From Desulfobulbus sp. (GTDB lineage Bacteria; Desulfobacterota; Desulfobulbia; Desulfobulbales; Desulfobulbaceae): 64,000 nucleotides of DNA. Each line of letters begins with the position of its first letter. Within the stretch, counting starts at the first letter, position 1. The translations under genes were made by a program, and so were the position numbers. Below, in pieces: positions 1-7,995 of the stretch. The notes under the pieces are model-generated. The model was not told where the DNA came from and searched no databases. It saw nothing but the letters and a program-made list of their open reading frames with translations. The stretch is from NCBI GenBank assembly GCA_009780825.1, contig WQZH01000001.1, forward strand, positions 62,001-126,000, given 5' to 3'.

Positions 1-5
1 ACCCA

Positions 6-785
6 TTGCTCACCGTCAGCGGCCTGACCATGGATTTCGGCGGCATCCGCGCCCTGGACCAGGTGGATCTGCGCATCCTGCCGGAAAAAATCGTGGCATT
101 GATCGGCCCGAACGGGGCCGGCAAGACGACCTTGTTCAACTGCCTGACCGGCATGTACCGGCCCACCGGCGGCCACATGGCGCTGACGCCGCCCGGGCTG
201 CCGGAACGGCGCCTGCACGGCCTGCCTCCCTATCGGATTACGGCGGCCGGGCTGGCCCGCACCTTTCAAAATATCCGTCTTTTCCCCAACATGACCGTGC
301 TGGAGAACGTGATGGTCGGCCGTCATTGCCGCACGACAGCCAAGGTGTTCGGGGCGATTTTCCGGCCGGCGGCGACGGTGCGAGAAGAACAGGAAACCGT
401 TGACAGGTGTCTCGCCCTGCTCGAACGGATCGGGTTGGTTGATCAGGCGAACGAATATGCCCAAAACCTGCCGTACGGCGCCCAGCGCCGGCTGGAGATT
501 GCCCGGGCCCTGGCTACAAGCCCGAAACTGCTGCTGCTCGACGAACCGGCGGCAGGGATGAATCCCCAAGAAACCGTGGAACTGGAAAATCTGATTCTCT
601 CCATCAGGGAGGACGGTCTATCCATCCTGCTGATCGAGCATGACATGAAGCTGGTGATGCGCCTGTCCGACCATATTTTTGTCATGGATTATGGCCGGAT
701 GATCGCCGAAGGGACGCCCGACGAAGTTCGGCGCCACCCAGCGGTCATCAGGGCCTATCTGGGCGAGGTGGAAGCCGATGCTTGA
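6..785 (+). CDS. livG: Branched-chain amino-acid ABC transporter ATPase (LivG type)
   Basis: ATP-binding subunit that powers inner-membrane uptake of leucine, isoleucine, valine or related solutes. The Walker A motif GPNGAGKTT is near residues 34-42, followed by the LivG-typical insertion before the AGLARTFQNIRLF Q-loop, a signature reading LPYGAQRRLE, Walker B LLLLDEPAAG and the switch histidine in LIEHDM. The ORF track starts at a TTG, but the frame is open to the left edge and the preceding codon is a proline, as in the usual start of this family (M-x-PLL), so the true start probably lies just outside the window. It overlaps livF by 8 bases, indicating translational coupling. The permease and binding-protein genes would be upstream, outside the window. 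Substrate within the hydrophobic amino-acid family is inferred only. Confidence 0.93.
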   Translation: MLTVSGLTMDFGGIRALDQVDLRILPEKIVALIGPNGAGKTTLFNCLTGMYRPTGGHMALTPPGLPERRLHGLPPYRITAAGLARTFQNIRLFPNMTVLENVMVGRHCRTTAKVFGAIFRPAATVREEQETVDRCLALLERIGLVDQANEYAQNLPYGAQRRLEIARALATSPKLLLLDEPAAGMNPQETVELENLILSIREDGLSILLIEHDMKLVMRLSDHIFVMDYGRMIAEGTPDEVRRHPAVIRAYLGEVEADA

Positions 786-1485
786 ACTGCGTGCCATTGA
801 TGCCGCCTACGGCAACATCCAGGTGCTCCACCAGGTCAGCCTCCGGGTGGAGCATGGAGAAATCGTGGCCTTGATCGGCGCCAACGGGGCCGGCAAGACG
901 ACAACCCTGATGGCGATCAGCGGCTTGGTACCGCCCCGCCGGGGCGCGATCCTGTTCGAGGGCCGCCCCGTCAACGGCTTGCCGCCGGATGCGCTGGTCC
1001 GGCTCGGCATCTGCCAGGTGCCCGAAGGCCGTCATGTCTTTCCCGGGCTGAGCGTGGCGGAAAACCTCGACATGGGAGCCTTTCTCCGCCGGGACCGCCG
1101 CCAGGTGGCCACGGACAAAGAGCAGGTGTACAATCTCTTTCCGGCCTTGCGGCAACGGCGCCATCAGCCCGGAGGAACCTTGTCCGGCGGCGAGCAGCAG
1201 ATGCTGGCCATCTCGCGGGCGCTGATGGCCAGGCCCCGGTTGCTGCTCCTTGACGAGCCTTCCATGGGTCTGGCCCCGCTGATGACCAAACATCTTTTTG
1301 CCACCATCGTCGCCATCAACCGGGAACAGCAAACCACCATTCTTTTGGTGGAGCAAAACGCCAACGTCGCCCTGCAGGTAGCGGATCGGGGCTATGTCCT
1401 TGAAAACGGACATATCGTCATGCAGGACACCGCTGAGGCGCTCCGTCGCGCCCCTGCCGTCCAGAGCGCCTATCTCGGCATCTGA
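778..1485 (+). CDS. livF: Branched-chain amino-acid ABC transporter ATPase (LivF type)
   Basis: Second nucleotide-binding subunit of the same importer; LivG and LivF together form the ATPase dimer. At 235 residues it has the usual LivF length. Visible motifs are Walker A GANGAGKTT, the LivF-typical CQVPEGRHVFPGLSVAENL region, signature LSGGEQQMLAISRAL and Walker B LLLLDEPSMGLAP. The ATG start lies inside the end of livG. It is the last gene of the liv operon: after its stop the sequence degenerates into a remnant of another gene, and no hairpin terminator was seen. Confidence 0.95.
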   Translation: MLELRAIDAAYGNIQVLHQVSLRVEHGEIVALIGANGAGKTTTLMAISGLVPPRRGAILFEGRPVNGLPPDALVRLGICQVPEGRHVFPGLSVAENLDMGAFLRRDRRQVATDKEQVYNLFPALRQRRHQPGGTLSGGEQQMLAISRALMARPRLLLLDEPSMGLAPLMTKHLFATIVAINREQQTTILLVEQNANVALQVADRGYVLENGHIVMQDTAEALRRAPAVQSAYLGI

Positions 1486-1532
1486 TTGCCGGCTTCATCC
1501 TCGGCCCGCCGGTCAAAAGGCAACGGGAGAAT

Positions 1533-1655
1533 ATGAAAAATTGTGCGCACCGGCGCGACAGGTGTTGCATATCTGGGACGTTCTCATGTTCAGCGATACG
1601 CGGCCACGGCGGATGCCGGCCTGATCGGCGCGGCCGATCCCGATCCGGTCATTTT
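1533..1655 (+). pseudogene. Decayed duplicate of the 5' end of the Gfo/Idh oxidoreductase gene
   Basis: The stretch from the ATG at 1533 matches the first roughly 40 codons of the intact gene that starts at 3597. A hand alignment of the best 89-base block (aggtgttg... to ...cgatccgg) shows 16 mismatches, about 82% identity. The homology begins just before the start codon and fades after about 1650. A missing base near the start (atgaaaaattgtg against atgaaaaagattgtg) puts the copy out of frame, so it cannot encode the protein. The VWA gene lies between fragment and intact gene, which suggests that the DNA carrying VWA arrived by an event that duplicated the 5' end of the oxidoreductase gene. 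Confidence 0.8.
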
Positions 1656-1888
1656 GAGTGCAAAAAAAAGAGAATACAGTATGAACAAGACACGATAGAG
1701 CTGACCGCCGTTTGGGCAATGCAATCCAAGGATGAGCTACCATCGTGCATGCACATCTTGTTCAGCGGAGAGCAGCGCTGGCCTTCGCACTTGGCGTACG
1801 CCGCGGCACCATCCCAAAACTGGTTGCCCGGATGTGCACCGGCGCATCGTTGCGTTTAACCTTCAAAAAACTCTTTCAAGGCAACACC
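1656..1888. other. Intergenic region before the VWA gene, no gene seen
   Basis: Between the oxidoreductase remnant and the likely VWA start there are 233 bases containing only overlapping short ORFs with no recognisable product. The ORF track extends the VWA ORF upstream to 1745, but those 48 extra residues do not look like protein and precede a clear signal peptide, so I treat them as leader. No confident promoter or hairpin was seen. Confidence 0.4.
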
Positions 1889-3472
1889 ATGTATAAACGT
1901 CTTCTCTTCCCGTTCGTTGCGGCGATGGCGCTTATCTGCGCAATGACGCCGTCCGTCCACGCCAATCCGAATCCGGCCGCGGCAAAAAGCCCGCCCCTCA
2001 AAGTGACTTCCCGCTGCGACGTGGCTGCCCTCGCCCCGGATGTCGCTGTGACCGTCACCGTGCTGGTCGCTATTGATACGCCTGCAATCCAAACCGCTGA
2101 TAAACGCCCGCCCGTGGCCGTGAGCCTGGTTATCGACCGATCCGGTTCAATGGAGGATGCCAAAAAGCTCGATTACGCCAAGAAGGCCGGTAAAACTCTG
2201 ATAAAAAGCCTTGGACCGGATGATCAGTTTGCCCTCACCATCTACAATGACCGCGTGCAGGCGCTGTATCCCATGGCCAAAGTGACGGATAAGGAAAAAC
2301 TGTTCAGACTGATCGACTCCATCACGGCTGACGCCACCACCTTTTTGTCCGGAGGGCTGGAGGAGGGCATCAACCAGCTTAAAGGCATGGGCAAGGAAGG
2401 CCCTTGCCGGGTCATCCTGCTTTCCGACGGACTGGCCAATCGCGGCGTCACCCAAGCCGAGCAGGTGGCCGCCATCGGCGCGAACGCCAAAAACAAGGGC
2501 ATCACCGTCACCACCGTCGGCCTCGGGCTTGATTTCAACGAAGACCTCATGCAGCTTCTGGCGCAACGTTCCGGCGGGCAGTATTATTATGTCAAGGATT
2601 CCGAGGACCTGCCCGCCATGTTCACGCAGGAACTCAATCTCACCGCCGCCCTGTTCACCCGCAACCTGAAAGCCGTGTTCATTCCCCACGGCAAGGTCAG
2701 CGACGTCAAGGTCTACGGCTACAGCAACGCCGTCAAGGACCAGGCTACGGACATCGAGATGAGCGATCTTTCTTCCGGAGAGCAGCGCCAAATCCTGCTC
2801 AGCATGCAAGTGAAGCCGGAAGCGGCCGCCGGTGAGCAAAAATTGGGCGCCTTGCGCTTAAGCTATGTCGATCCGGCAGAGGGTGACACGAGAACCGTTG
2901 ATCTTCCCGTGGAACTCAAAATCATTGCCGATGAAAACGCCCGCAAGGAAGAGACCGCCAAACAGCGGGACGCCATCCAGCAGGTCCGTGACGAAGCCAT
3001 CCTGCTTGAGGCCGAACAGGCTCATGTGACCGCCATCAACGAACTGGAGAAAGGCAACGTGACGGCAGCCAGGAAGATCCTGTTGGAACAGAAGAGCGTT
3101 CTGGCCCAGGCCGCTCCGTCCAACAAAACCGTGGCTAGCAAGATGGAAGCCATAGACCAGGACGAGCAAAACCTTGAACAGGCCGGTCGTGATCGGTCCA
3201 TGCTCCAAAAAATGAGCAAGGCCAGCAAGTCCTCTGCCTATCAGAGTGCCCAGGGCAAATCACAGGGCCTGATGCTCCAGAAGGGCGACAAGGGCTTTAT
3301 GGTCGAAAAGCTGCAAAACGCGCTCAAGGAGAAAGGTTTTTATGCCAAGGACGTGGACGGCGTCTACAGCCAGAACGTTGAGGATGCGGTCAAGGCGTTT
3401 CAGCGGGCCAAATCCATCAATGCGGACGGCATCGCCGGACCGGCCACGCAAGATGCTTTGGGGATCAGGTAG
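1889..3472 (+). CDS. Secreted VWA-domain protein with C-terminal peptidoglycan-binding domain
   Basis: The start is placed at the ATG at 1889 because it opens a good signal peptide (MYKRLLFPFVAAMALICAM...SVHA), giving 527 residues. A von Willebrand factor A domain follows at about residues 80-260, with the metal-site motif DRSGS (MIDAS DxSxS) and the later LLSDGLANRG. A charged helical stretch rich in Glu, Gln and Ala lies at about 350-440. The last 70 residues form a PG_binding_1 domain (LQKGDKGFMVEKLQNALKEKG ... DGIAGPATQDAL). The protein is therefore probably periplasmic or envelope-attached, binding a protein ligand through VWA and murein through its C terminus; its partner is unknown. 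It sits alone between a remnant and the intact copy of the Gfo/Idh gene, so it looks like an insertion into the ancestral order. Confidence 0.88.
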   Translation: MYKRLLFPFVAAMALICAMTPSVHANPNPAAAKSPPLKVTSRCDVAALAPDVAVTVTVLVAIDTPAIQTADKRPPVAVSLVIDRSGSMEDAKKLDYAKKAGKTLIKSLGPDDQFALTIYNDRVQALYPMAKVTDKEKLFRLIDSITADATTFLSGGLEEGINQLKGMGKEGPCRVILLSDGLANRGVTQAEQVAAIGANAKNKGITVTTVGLGLDFNEDLMQLLAQRSGGQYYYVKDSEDLPAMFTQELNLTAALFTRNLKAVFIPHGKVSDVKVYGYSNAVKDQATDIEMSDLSSGEQRQILLSMQVKPEAAAGEQKLGALRLSYVDPAEGDTRTVDLPVELKIIADENARKEETAKQRDAIQQVRDEAILLEAEQAHVTAINELEKGNVTAARKILLEQKSVLAQAAPSNKTVASKMEAIDQDEQNLEQAGRDRSMLQKMSKASKSSAYQSAQGKSQGLMLQKGDKGFMVEKLQNALKEKGFYAKDVDGVYSQNVEDAVKAFQRAKSINADGIAGPATQDALGIR

Positions 3473-3596
3473 TCGTTTTGCATAAACCGCATTGCCGATG
3501 CGCAGGGCAACAGCCGCCGCCAATCCAGGAGCGCTGTGCCTCTCTCGGAGCTGATTGCCGAATCGGAGCGCACCAACCACAAGAAACCAGGCGAAC

Positions 3597-4604
3597 ATGA
3601 AAAAGATTGTGAAAGCAGGCGTAATAGGTGTTGGATATCTAGGGCGTTTTCATGCCCAGAAATATGCGGCCATGGCGGATGTCGAACTGATCGGCGTAGC
3701 CGATTCCGATCCGGCGCGGGCCCGGCAGGTGGCTGATGAATGCGCCACCCAGCCTTTCAGCGACTACCATGCCCTGCTCGATCAGGTCGATGCGGTGTCG
3801 GTCGTGGTGCCGACCAGCCTGCACCACGAGGTGGCCAAAGCCTGCCTGCGGCAGCGGGTCGATGTCCTGGTGGAAAAACCCATTACCACCACTTTGGGAG
3901 AAGCCGACGATCTGATCCGGCTGGCCCATGAACAGCAATGCATTCTCCAGGTGGGGCATCTGGAACGGTTCAATCCGGCGGTGCTCGCCATGCGGCCCCT
4001 GCTCACCCATCCCCTGTTCATTGAGGCGCACCGGCTCAACGTGTTCAAGGAACGGGGCACGGATGTGGATGTGGTGCTCGATTTGATGATCCACGACATC
4101 GACATCGTGCTCTCCATCGTCAATTCGCCGATCGTCTCGATCCTCACCGCCGGCGCTCCGGTCATCACGCGCGTGACCGATATCGCCAATGCCCGCCTGA
4201 TCTTTGCCAACGGCTGCACGGCCAACATCACAGTGAGCCGCGTTGCCATGGAACCCTTACGCCGCATGCGCATCTTTCAACCCGGCCAATACCTGTCGGT
4301 TGATTTCGGCCGCAAGGAAATCATGACGGCGCGGAGGCAACCCGGTAAAGACGGCGGCACCCCGGTGCCGGAAATCGACAAGTCGGCCTTCCCGGAACAC
4401 GACGCCCTTGAGATGGAACTCAGCGATTTTGTTCACCATGTCCAAGAGCGCAGCCAACCGGACGTCAGCGGGGAAGAAGGACGGCGCGCCCTGGATGTGG
4501 CCCTGCAGGTGATTGCCCAGATCCATGACAACCGCGATCGGATCGCGCAGATTCTCCAAGACGAGGGCCGCGCCGATCTGCTGTCCTGGCTGCCGGCCAA
4601 CTGA
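3597..4604 (+). CDS. Gfo/Idh/MocA-family NAD(P)-dependent oxidoreductase (lipid A locus)
   Basis: The start at 3597 (MKKIVKAGVIGVGYLG) is preferred over the tracked 3555 start because it places the Rossmann motif GVIGVGYLGRFHA at the N terminus as usual, giving 335 residues. The family lysine motif is present as VEKPIT near residue 97, followed by GHLERFNP and the alpha/beta substrate domain. Family members oxidise or reduce sugars, often nucleotide sugars. The gene lies seven bases upstream of lpxB; in many deltaproteobacteria a Gfo/Idh gene sits between lpxI and lpxB, so a role in lipid A precursor chemistry (for example a UDP-GlcNAc 3-dehydrogenase like GnnA) is a reasonable inference. The partner aminotransferase GnnB is not in the window. 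Confidence 0.88.
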   Translation: MKKIVKAGVIGVGYLGRFHAQKYAAMADVELIGVADSDPARARQVADECATQPFSDYHALLDQVDAVSVVVPTSLHHEVAKACLRQRVDVLVEKPITTTLGEADDLIRLAHEQQCILQVGHLERFNPAVLAMRPLLTHPLFIEAHRLNVFKERGTDVDVVLDLMIHDIDIVLSIVNSPIVSILTAGAPVITRVTDIANARLIFANGCTANITVSRVAMEPLRRMRIFQPGQYLSVDFGRKEIMTARRQPGKDGGTPVPEIDKSAFPEHDALEMELSDFVHHVQERSQPDVSGEEGRRALDVALQVIAQIHDNRDRIAQILQDEGRADLLSWLPAN

Positions 4605-4610
4605 CGACCA

Positions 4611-5798
4611 ATGATCGCCTCCGGACAGAGCGACCAACATCCAGAAGTCATGATCGTGGCCGGCGAGGCTTCGGGCGATCTGCACGGCGCCCATCTGGTC
4701 CGGGCCATGCTGGCCCTGGACCCGCGTCTGCGCTTCTGCGGCATGGGCGGCCTGGAATTGCGCTCTGTCGGGGTGGAACTGCTGGCTGATGCCGCCAAGC
4801 TGGCCGTGGTGGGAGCGGTGGAGGTGCTCAGCCATCTGGGCGATATCCTCCGGGCCCGCCGCGCCCTGATCGAACGCATGCGGGCCCGCCGACCTGACCT
4901 GCTGATCCTGATCGACTACCCGGACTTCAATCTCCTGTTGGCCAAAAAAGCCAAACAGCTCGGCATCCCGGTCTTTTATTACATCAGCCCCCAGATCTGG
5001 GCCTGGCGCACCGGCCGGATCCACTCCATCAAACGCCTGGTCGACCGGATGGCGGTGATCCTTCCCTTCGAGCCCGCCTTTTACGCCCGTCACGGCATGC
5101 AGGTCGATTTTGTCGGTCATCCGCTGCTCGATTCGGTCAAGCCGGGATTGTCCGCCGATACGTTCAAGAGCAAGCTCGGCATCGAACCGGGCCAAACCTT
5201 GGTGGGACTCCTGCCCGGCAGCCGGCGCAAAGAGATCGCGGTTCTGTTGCCAATTTTCCTGGCCGCGGCCGGCCGCATCGCCCAGAACATGGGCCAGGTC
5301 GTCTTTCTCCTGCCCCAGGCGCCCACGATCAGCCGCGCCCTGCTCGACGAACACGGCCTGGCCGCCTGGCAGGAGCGCCTCGATATCAAGGTGATAACCG
5401 AAGACCGGTACGCGGCGATGGCGGCCTGCAACGCGGCGGTGACGGCATCAGGCACGGCGGTGCTGGAACTGGGCATTCTGGGAGTGCCGACCGTGGCCGC
5501 CTACCGCATGAGCCCCCGTACCTACTGGCTGGGGCGGCTGCTGATCCAGAGGCTGCGTTTTTTTTCCCTTATCAACCTGATCGCCGAACGCGAAGTCATC
5601 CCCGAACTCCTGCAGGATGGAGCCAGTCCCGATCAGATAGGACGGGAAACGCTGAGCATTCTGCAAGACGGCACCAGGCGGCAAGCCCTACTGGAAGGCC
5701 TGGCAGAGGTACGCCGCCGTCTGGGCAGTCCGGGCGCCTCGGAGCGGACCGCTGCCGCCGCCCTGGACCTGCTCGCAACCCGAGGAGCCAATGGATGA
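4611..5798 (+). CDS. lpxB: Lipid-A-disaccharide synthase
   Basis: Glycosyltransferase (GT19) that joins UDP-2,3-diacylglucosamine and lipid X to make the lipid A disaccharide at the cytoplasmic face of the inner membrane. The 395-residue length is typical. Recognisable blocks are VAGEASGDLHGAHL near the N terminus, LLILIDYPDFNL, the hallmark YYISPQIWAWR, FVGHPLLD, LLPGSRRKEI and the C-terminal SGTAVLELGILGVPTVAAYR. It follows the Gfo/Idh gene by 6 bases and overlaps the Smr gene by 8 bases, so the three are co-transcribed. Confidence 0.97.
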   Translation: MIASGQSDQHPEVMIVAGEASGDLHGAHLVRAMLALDPRLRFCGMGGLELRSVGVELLADAAKLAVVGAVEVLSHLGDILRARRALIERMRARRPDLLILIDYPDFNLLLAKKAKQLGIPVFYYISPQIWAWRTGRIHSIKRLVDRMAVILPFEPAFYARHGMQVDFVGHPLLDSVKPGLSADTFKSKLGIEPGQTLVGLLPGSRRKEIAVLLPIFLAAAGRIAQNMGQVVFLLPQAPTISRALLDEHGLAAWQERLDIKVITEDRYAAMAACNAAVTASGTAVLELGILGVPTVAAYRMSPRTYWLGRLLIQRLRFFSLINLIAEREVIPELLQDGASPDQIGRETLSILQDGTRRQALLEGLAEVRRRLGSPGASERTAAAALDLLATRGANG

Positions 5799-6186
5799 TC
5801 TGGAACCGGTGACCCTGCCCATTGACGGCATCCTGGATCTGCACGCCTTTCACCCGGCGGACATCCGCACCCTCGTTCCGGACTACCTGGAAGAATGCCG
5901 TAAACACGGCATCCTGCGGGTGCGCATCATTCATGGCAAGGGGACCGGCACCCTGCGGCGGACAGTACATGCCGTGCTCGGCCGGTTGGACATGGTGGCC
6001 GGATTTCGTCTGGCTGACGAAACCGGCGGTTCTTGGGGGCTACGCTGGTGGTTCTTCGGCAGGAGGAGCCATCGGCTCGACCAATCCATGCTCGGCGGCC
6101 AGACTGCGCACCTGGAGCATGAAGGTGGAGGGCAGCGGCAGCTCACGGTCTTCCTGGAGGATGCCAAGGGCTCTGGCCATAAGTAA
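5791..6186 (+). CDS. Smr-domain protein, probably frameshifted near its end
   Basis: Small MutS-related domain: ILDLHAFHPADI and the loop VRIIHGKGTGTLRR, motifs of proteins with DNA or RNA endonuclease activity. Stand-alone Smr proteins normally end with a strand like GGxWGATLVxL. Here the frame reads GGSWGLRWW and then runs on for about 45 unconvincing residues, whereas the +2 frame from 6039 reads GATLVVLRQEEP and stops at 6122. One extra G in the G tract at 6035-6039 would restore the expected end, so a real frameshift or a base-call error is likely. The 3' part overlaps the convergent gene on the minus strand. It overlaps lpxB by 8 bases at its start. Confidence 0.75.
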   Translation: MDDLEPVTLPIDGILDLHAFHPADIRTLVPDYLEECRKHGILRVRIIHGKGTGTLRRTVHAVLGRLDMVAGFRLADETGGSWGLRWWFFGRRSHRLDQSMLGGQTAHLEHEGGGQRQLTVFLEDAKGSGHK

Positions 6187-6555
6187 GGAGGGCATGGAAT
6201 GGATGCCCTCCTGATTGTCGCAGATAGCCTTCATGCGCAGGGTATCGGTGAGCAACGGCACCAGCGGGGCACAGGTGACGGCGAGATCACGCAGTTCCCG
6301 TTCCACCAGTTCCCGGTTGGCCGCGCCAAAAGCCGCCACCGCCGCATCCGCCGGCAGGGTGCCGAACAGGTTGTTGATCACCGCTCCGGCCAACTGCGTA
6401 TGCTCGGGTTCTGTCCGATCGATATACCGGTCATGGATGCTCTGCCGCAGGTTCCTGAACAGCAGCATCTGCACGGTGACGATCGCCTCCCGCATCACCG
6501 GGATGAGCTTGTTGTCAACCAGGGGTTTGTCCATGGCCGCCGCGGAGCCGCTCAT
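6040..6555 (-). CDS. Conserved hypothetical protein downstream of DUF493 gene
   Basis: The tracked ORF of 282 residues is too long: the first 111 residues are a shadow of the DUF493 gene. The real start is the ATG at 6555 (MSGSAAAMDKPLVDNK), which overlaps the DUF493 stop in an ATGA arrangement, giving 171 residues. The protein is largely helical (REAIVTVQMLLFRNLRQSIHDRY; ELVERELRDLAVTCAPLVPLL) with an acidic, proline-rich tail, and no motif I can name. It is translationally coupled to DUF493, so a related role is plausible but unknown. Its 3' end overlaps the tail of the Smr ORF on the other strand. Confidence 0.7.
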   Translation of the reverse strand: MSGSAAAMDKPLVDNKLIPVMREAIVTVQMLLFRNLRQSIHDRYIDRTEPEHTQLAGAVINNLFGTLPADAAVAAFGAANRELVERELRDLAVTCAPLVPLLTDTLRMKAICDNQEGIHSMPSLLMARALGILQEDRELPLPSTFMLQVRSLAAEHGLVEPMAPPAEEPPA

Positions 6556-6818
6556 AGCACAGCCCTGACGGCCGGATCGGCGGCAAACTGCTGATACAAA
6601 CGCAACCGTTCCGCTTCGTCGGCAACCGTGGTTTCCACGGTGACGCTCAGATAGCGGCCGCCGGAACTGACGTTGCCGTCGGCAATCTCGCAGGCCGAGA
6701 TGTCCACCACCGTGCCGACTGCCGCGACCATGGCGGCCCGTTCCTCCCCGATCAGACGAAACTGCCATCGGCAGGGATAGTGAATTTCCGGCTTGCAGCC
6801 GCTGTTGCTGGTGTTCAT
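6552..6818 (-). CDS. DUF493 (YbeD-like) family protein
   Basis: An 88-residue protein that begins KPEIHYPCRWQFRLIGEE and ends ADEAERLRLYQQFAADPAVRAVL, the pattern of the DUF493/YbeD family of small ferredoxin-like-fold proteins (in E. coli ybeD lies next to lipB). The molecular role is unclear; a regulatory domain role resembling ACT has been proposed for the fold. The ATG has a good ribosome binding site (aaggagcagaaac). It heads a two-gene minus-strand operon diverging from the GGDEF gene at 6948. Confidence 0.8.
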   Translation of the reverse strand: MNTSNSGCKPEIHYPCRWQFRLIGEERAAMVAAVGTVVDISACEIADGNVSSGGRYLSVTVETTVADEAERLRLYQQFAADPAVRAVL

Positions 6819-6947
6819 GTTTCTGCTCCTTGCACGGCCTTATACTGCAGTCTGCCATCCCTGCCAATGAAAAGGGTGTTTCTTTCACGCTGCAATGGTA
6901 TGTTTTGTTGGCGTCTCCTCTCTCTCGTTCATCCTCGGAGCAGTGCC

Positions 6948-7862
6948 ATGAGTTCTCCTTTTCTGGTTGTCAGCCATCATCTGAACTTTGATAGCTTTTT
7001 CTCGGAATTTTCGAACTCGTTCGAGGCGACCGTGGTCAGGAGCGGTGCGGATGGGCTCGCCACCCTGGCCTTGCTCACCTCCTGGAAGGGTGTGCTCGTG
7101 GCCGCTCAATTGCCCGACATGGACGGCCTGGACCTGATTGAGCAGGCAGACTCGATTTCCAGCGCCGTTCCCCTGCTCCTGGTCCCGGACGCCCGGCTGG
7201 CCGAACTGCTGCCGCTGGCCAACAACCGCTCTGTTTTCCGGGTGATCCCGGAAAGTACACCTGCGAACATCCTGGCCACCATCCTGCTCGATACCGTGCG
7301 TCAATTCGACCTCCTCCAGCAGGAACACCGCCTGCTGGCGCGGATCGAACAGATGACGTCCACTGACCCGCTCACCGGCTGCTGCTCCAGGCAGCACATC
7401 CCCCCTCTCCTGCACCGGGAGCTGCGCCGTTCCCTCCGCTACCGCCATCCCCTCTCGATCATCCTCTGCGATCTTGACGGGCTGACAAAGATCAACGAGA
7501 CCTTCGGCCACTCGGCCGGCGACGCTATCCTCTCCGGCTTCGCCCTGGCAGCCAGTCAGGCGACCCGGCAGGATATCGATACTGTCGCCCGCTGGGGCGG
7601 TGACGAATTTCTCGTTATCCTGCCTGAGACCCCAATCAGCGGTGCGGGTATTGTCGCCACCCGGCTCAGGGAGCGGTGCATCCAACTCGGCCATGCCGCC
7701 GATGGCAATGTCATCGCGTGCAGCGCCAGTTTCGGGGTGACCGGATTCATCCCGGAAAATGCGGACCGCCACACCACCGCCGAAAATCTGCTGCAGCTCG
7801 CCGAACATTGTCTGCTCCAGGCCAAGGCCGCCGGCGGCAATCAGATTCTCTACTGTCCGTAA
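6948..7862 (+). CDS. GGDEF diguanylate cyclase with degenerate receiver domain
   Basis: Start set at the ATG at 6948 (MSSPFLVVSHHLNF), because the upstream part of the tracked ORF covers the divergent promoter region. Residues 1-115 resemble a response-regulator receiver, but the phospho-acceptor Asp is replaced: the region reads VAAQLPDMDGLDL, with Ala where DxxMPDMDG needs Asp. A short linker leads to a GGDEF domain at about 140-304 with intact WGGDEF and DPLTGCCSR blocks, so synthesis of cyclic di-GMP is expected. The autoinhibitory I-site RxxD is not intact (Gln at the Arg position in RQDIDTVARWGGDEF). Activity is therefore predicted to be neither phosphorylation-gated nor product-inhibited in the classical way. 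Confidence 0.85.
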   Translation: MSSPFLVVSHHLNFDSFFSEFSNSFEATVVRSGADGLATLALLTSWKGVLVAAQLPDMDGLDLIEQADSISSAVPLLLVPDARLAELLPLANNRSVFRVIPESTPANILATILLDTVRQFDLLQQEHRLLARIEQMTSTDPLTGCCSRQHIPPLLHRELRRSLRYRHPLSIILCDLDGLTKINETFGHSAGDAILSGFALAASQATRQDIDTVARWGGDEFLVILPETPISGAGIVATRLRERCIQLGHAADGNVIACSASFGVTGFIPENADRHTTAENLLQLAEHCLLQAKAAGGNQILYCP

Positions 7863-7995
7863 ACGCCTCCGCCTCGCGGGGCCGCACTCGCCATGCCCCG
7901 CAGAAACCGATCTGCGCGCTTTTGGCCGGGAATGGTTGCCTCTGCCGGAGAAAACAGGCCAAGCCATAATCGGCTGGAGTTGCGGGTGCAACGGG

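Noticed and set aside
4257-5354. Minus-strand ORF of 365 codons
   Set aside because: Antisense shadow of the Gfo/Idh and lpxB genes.
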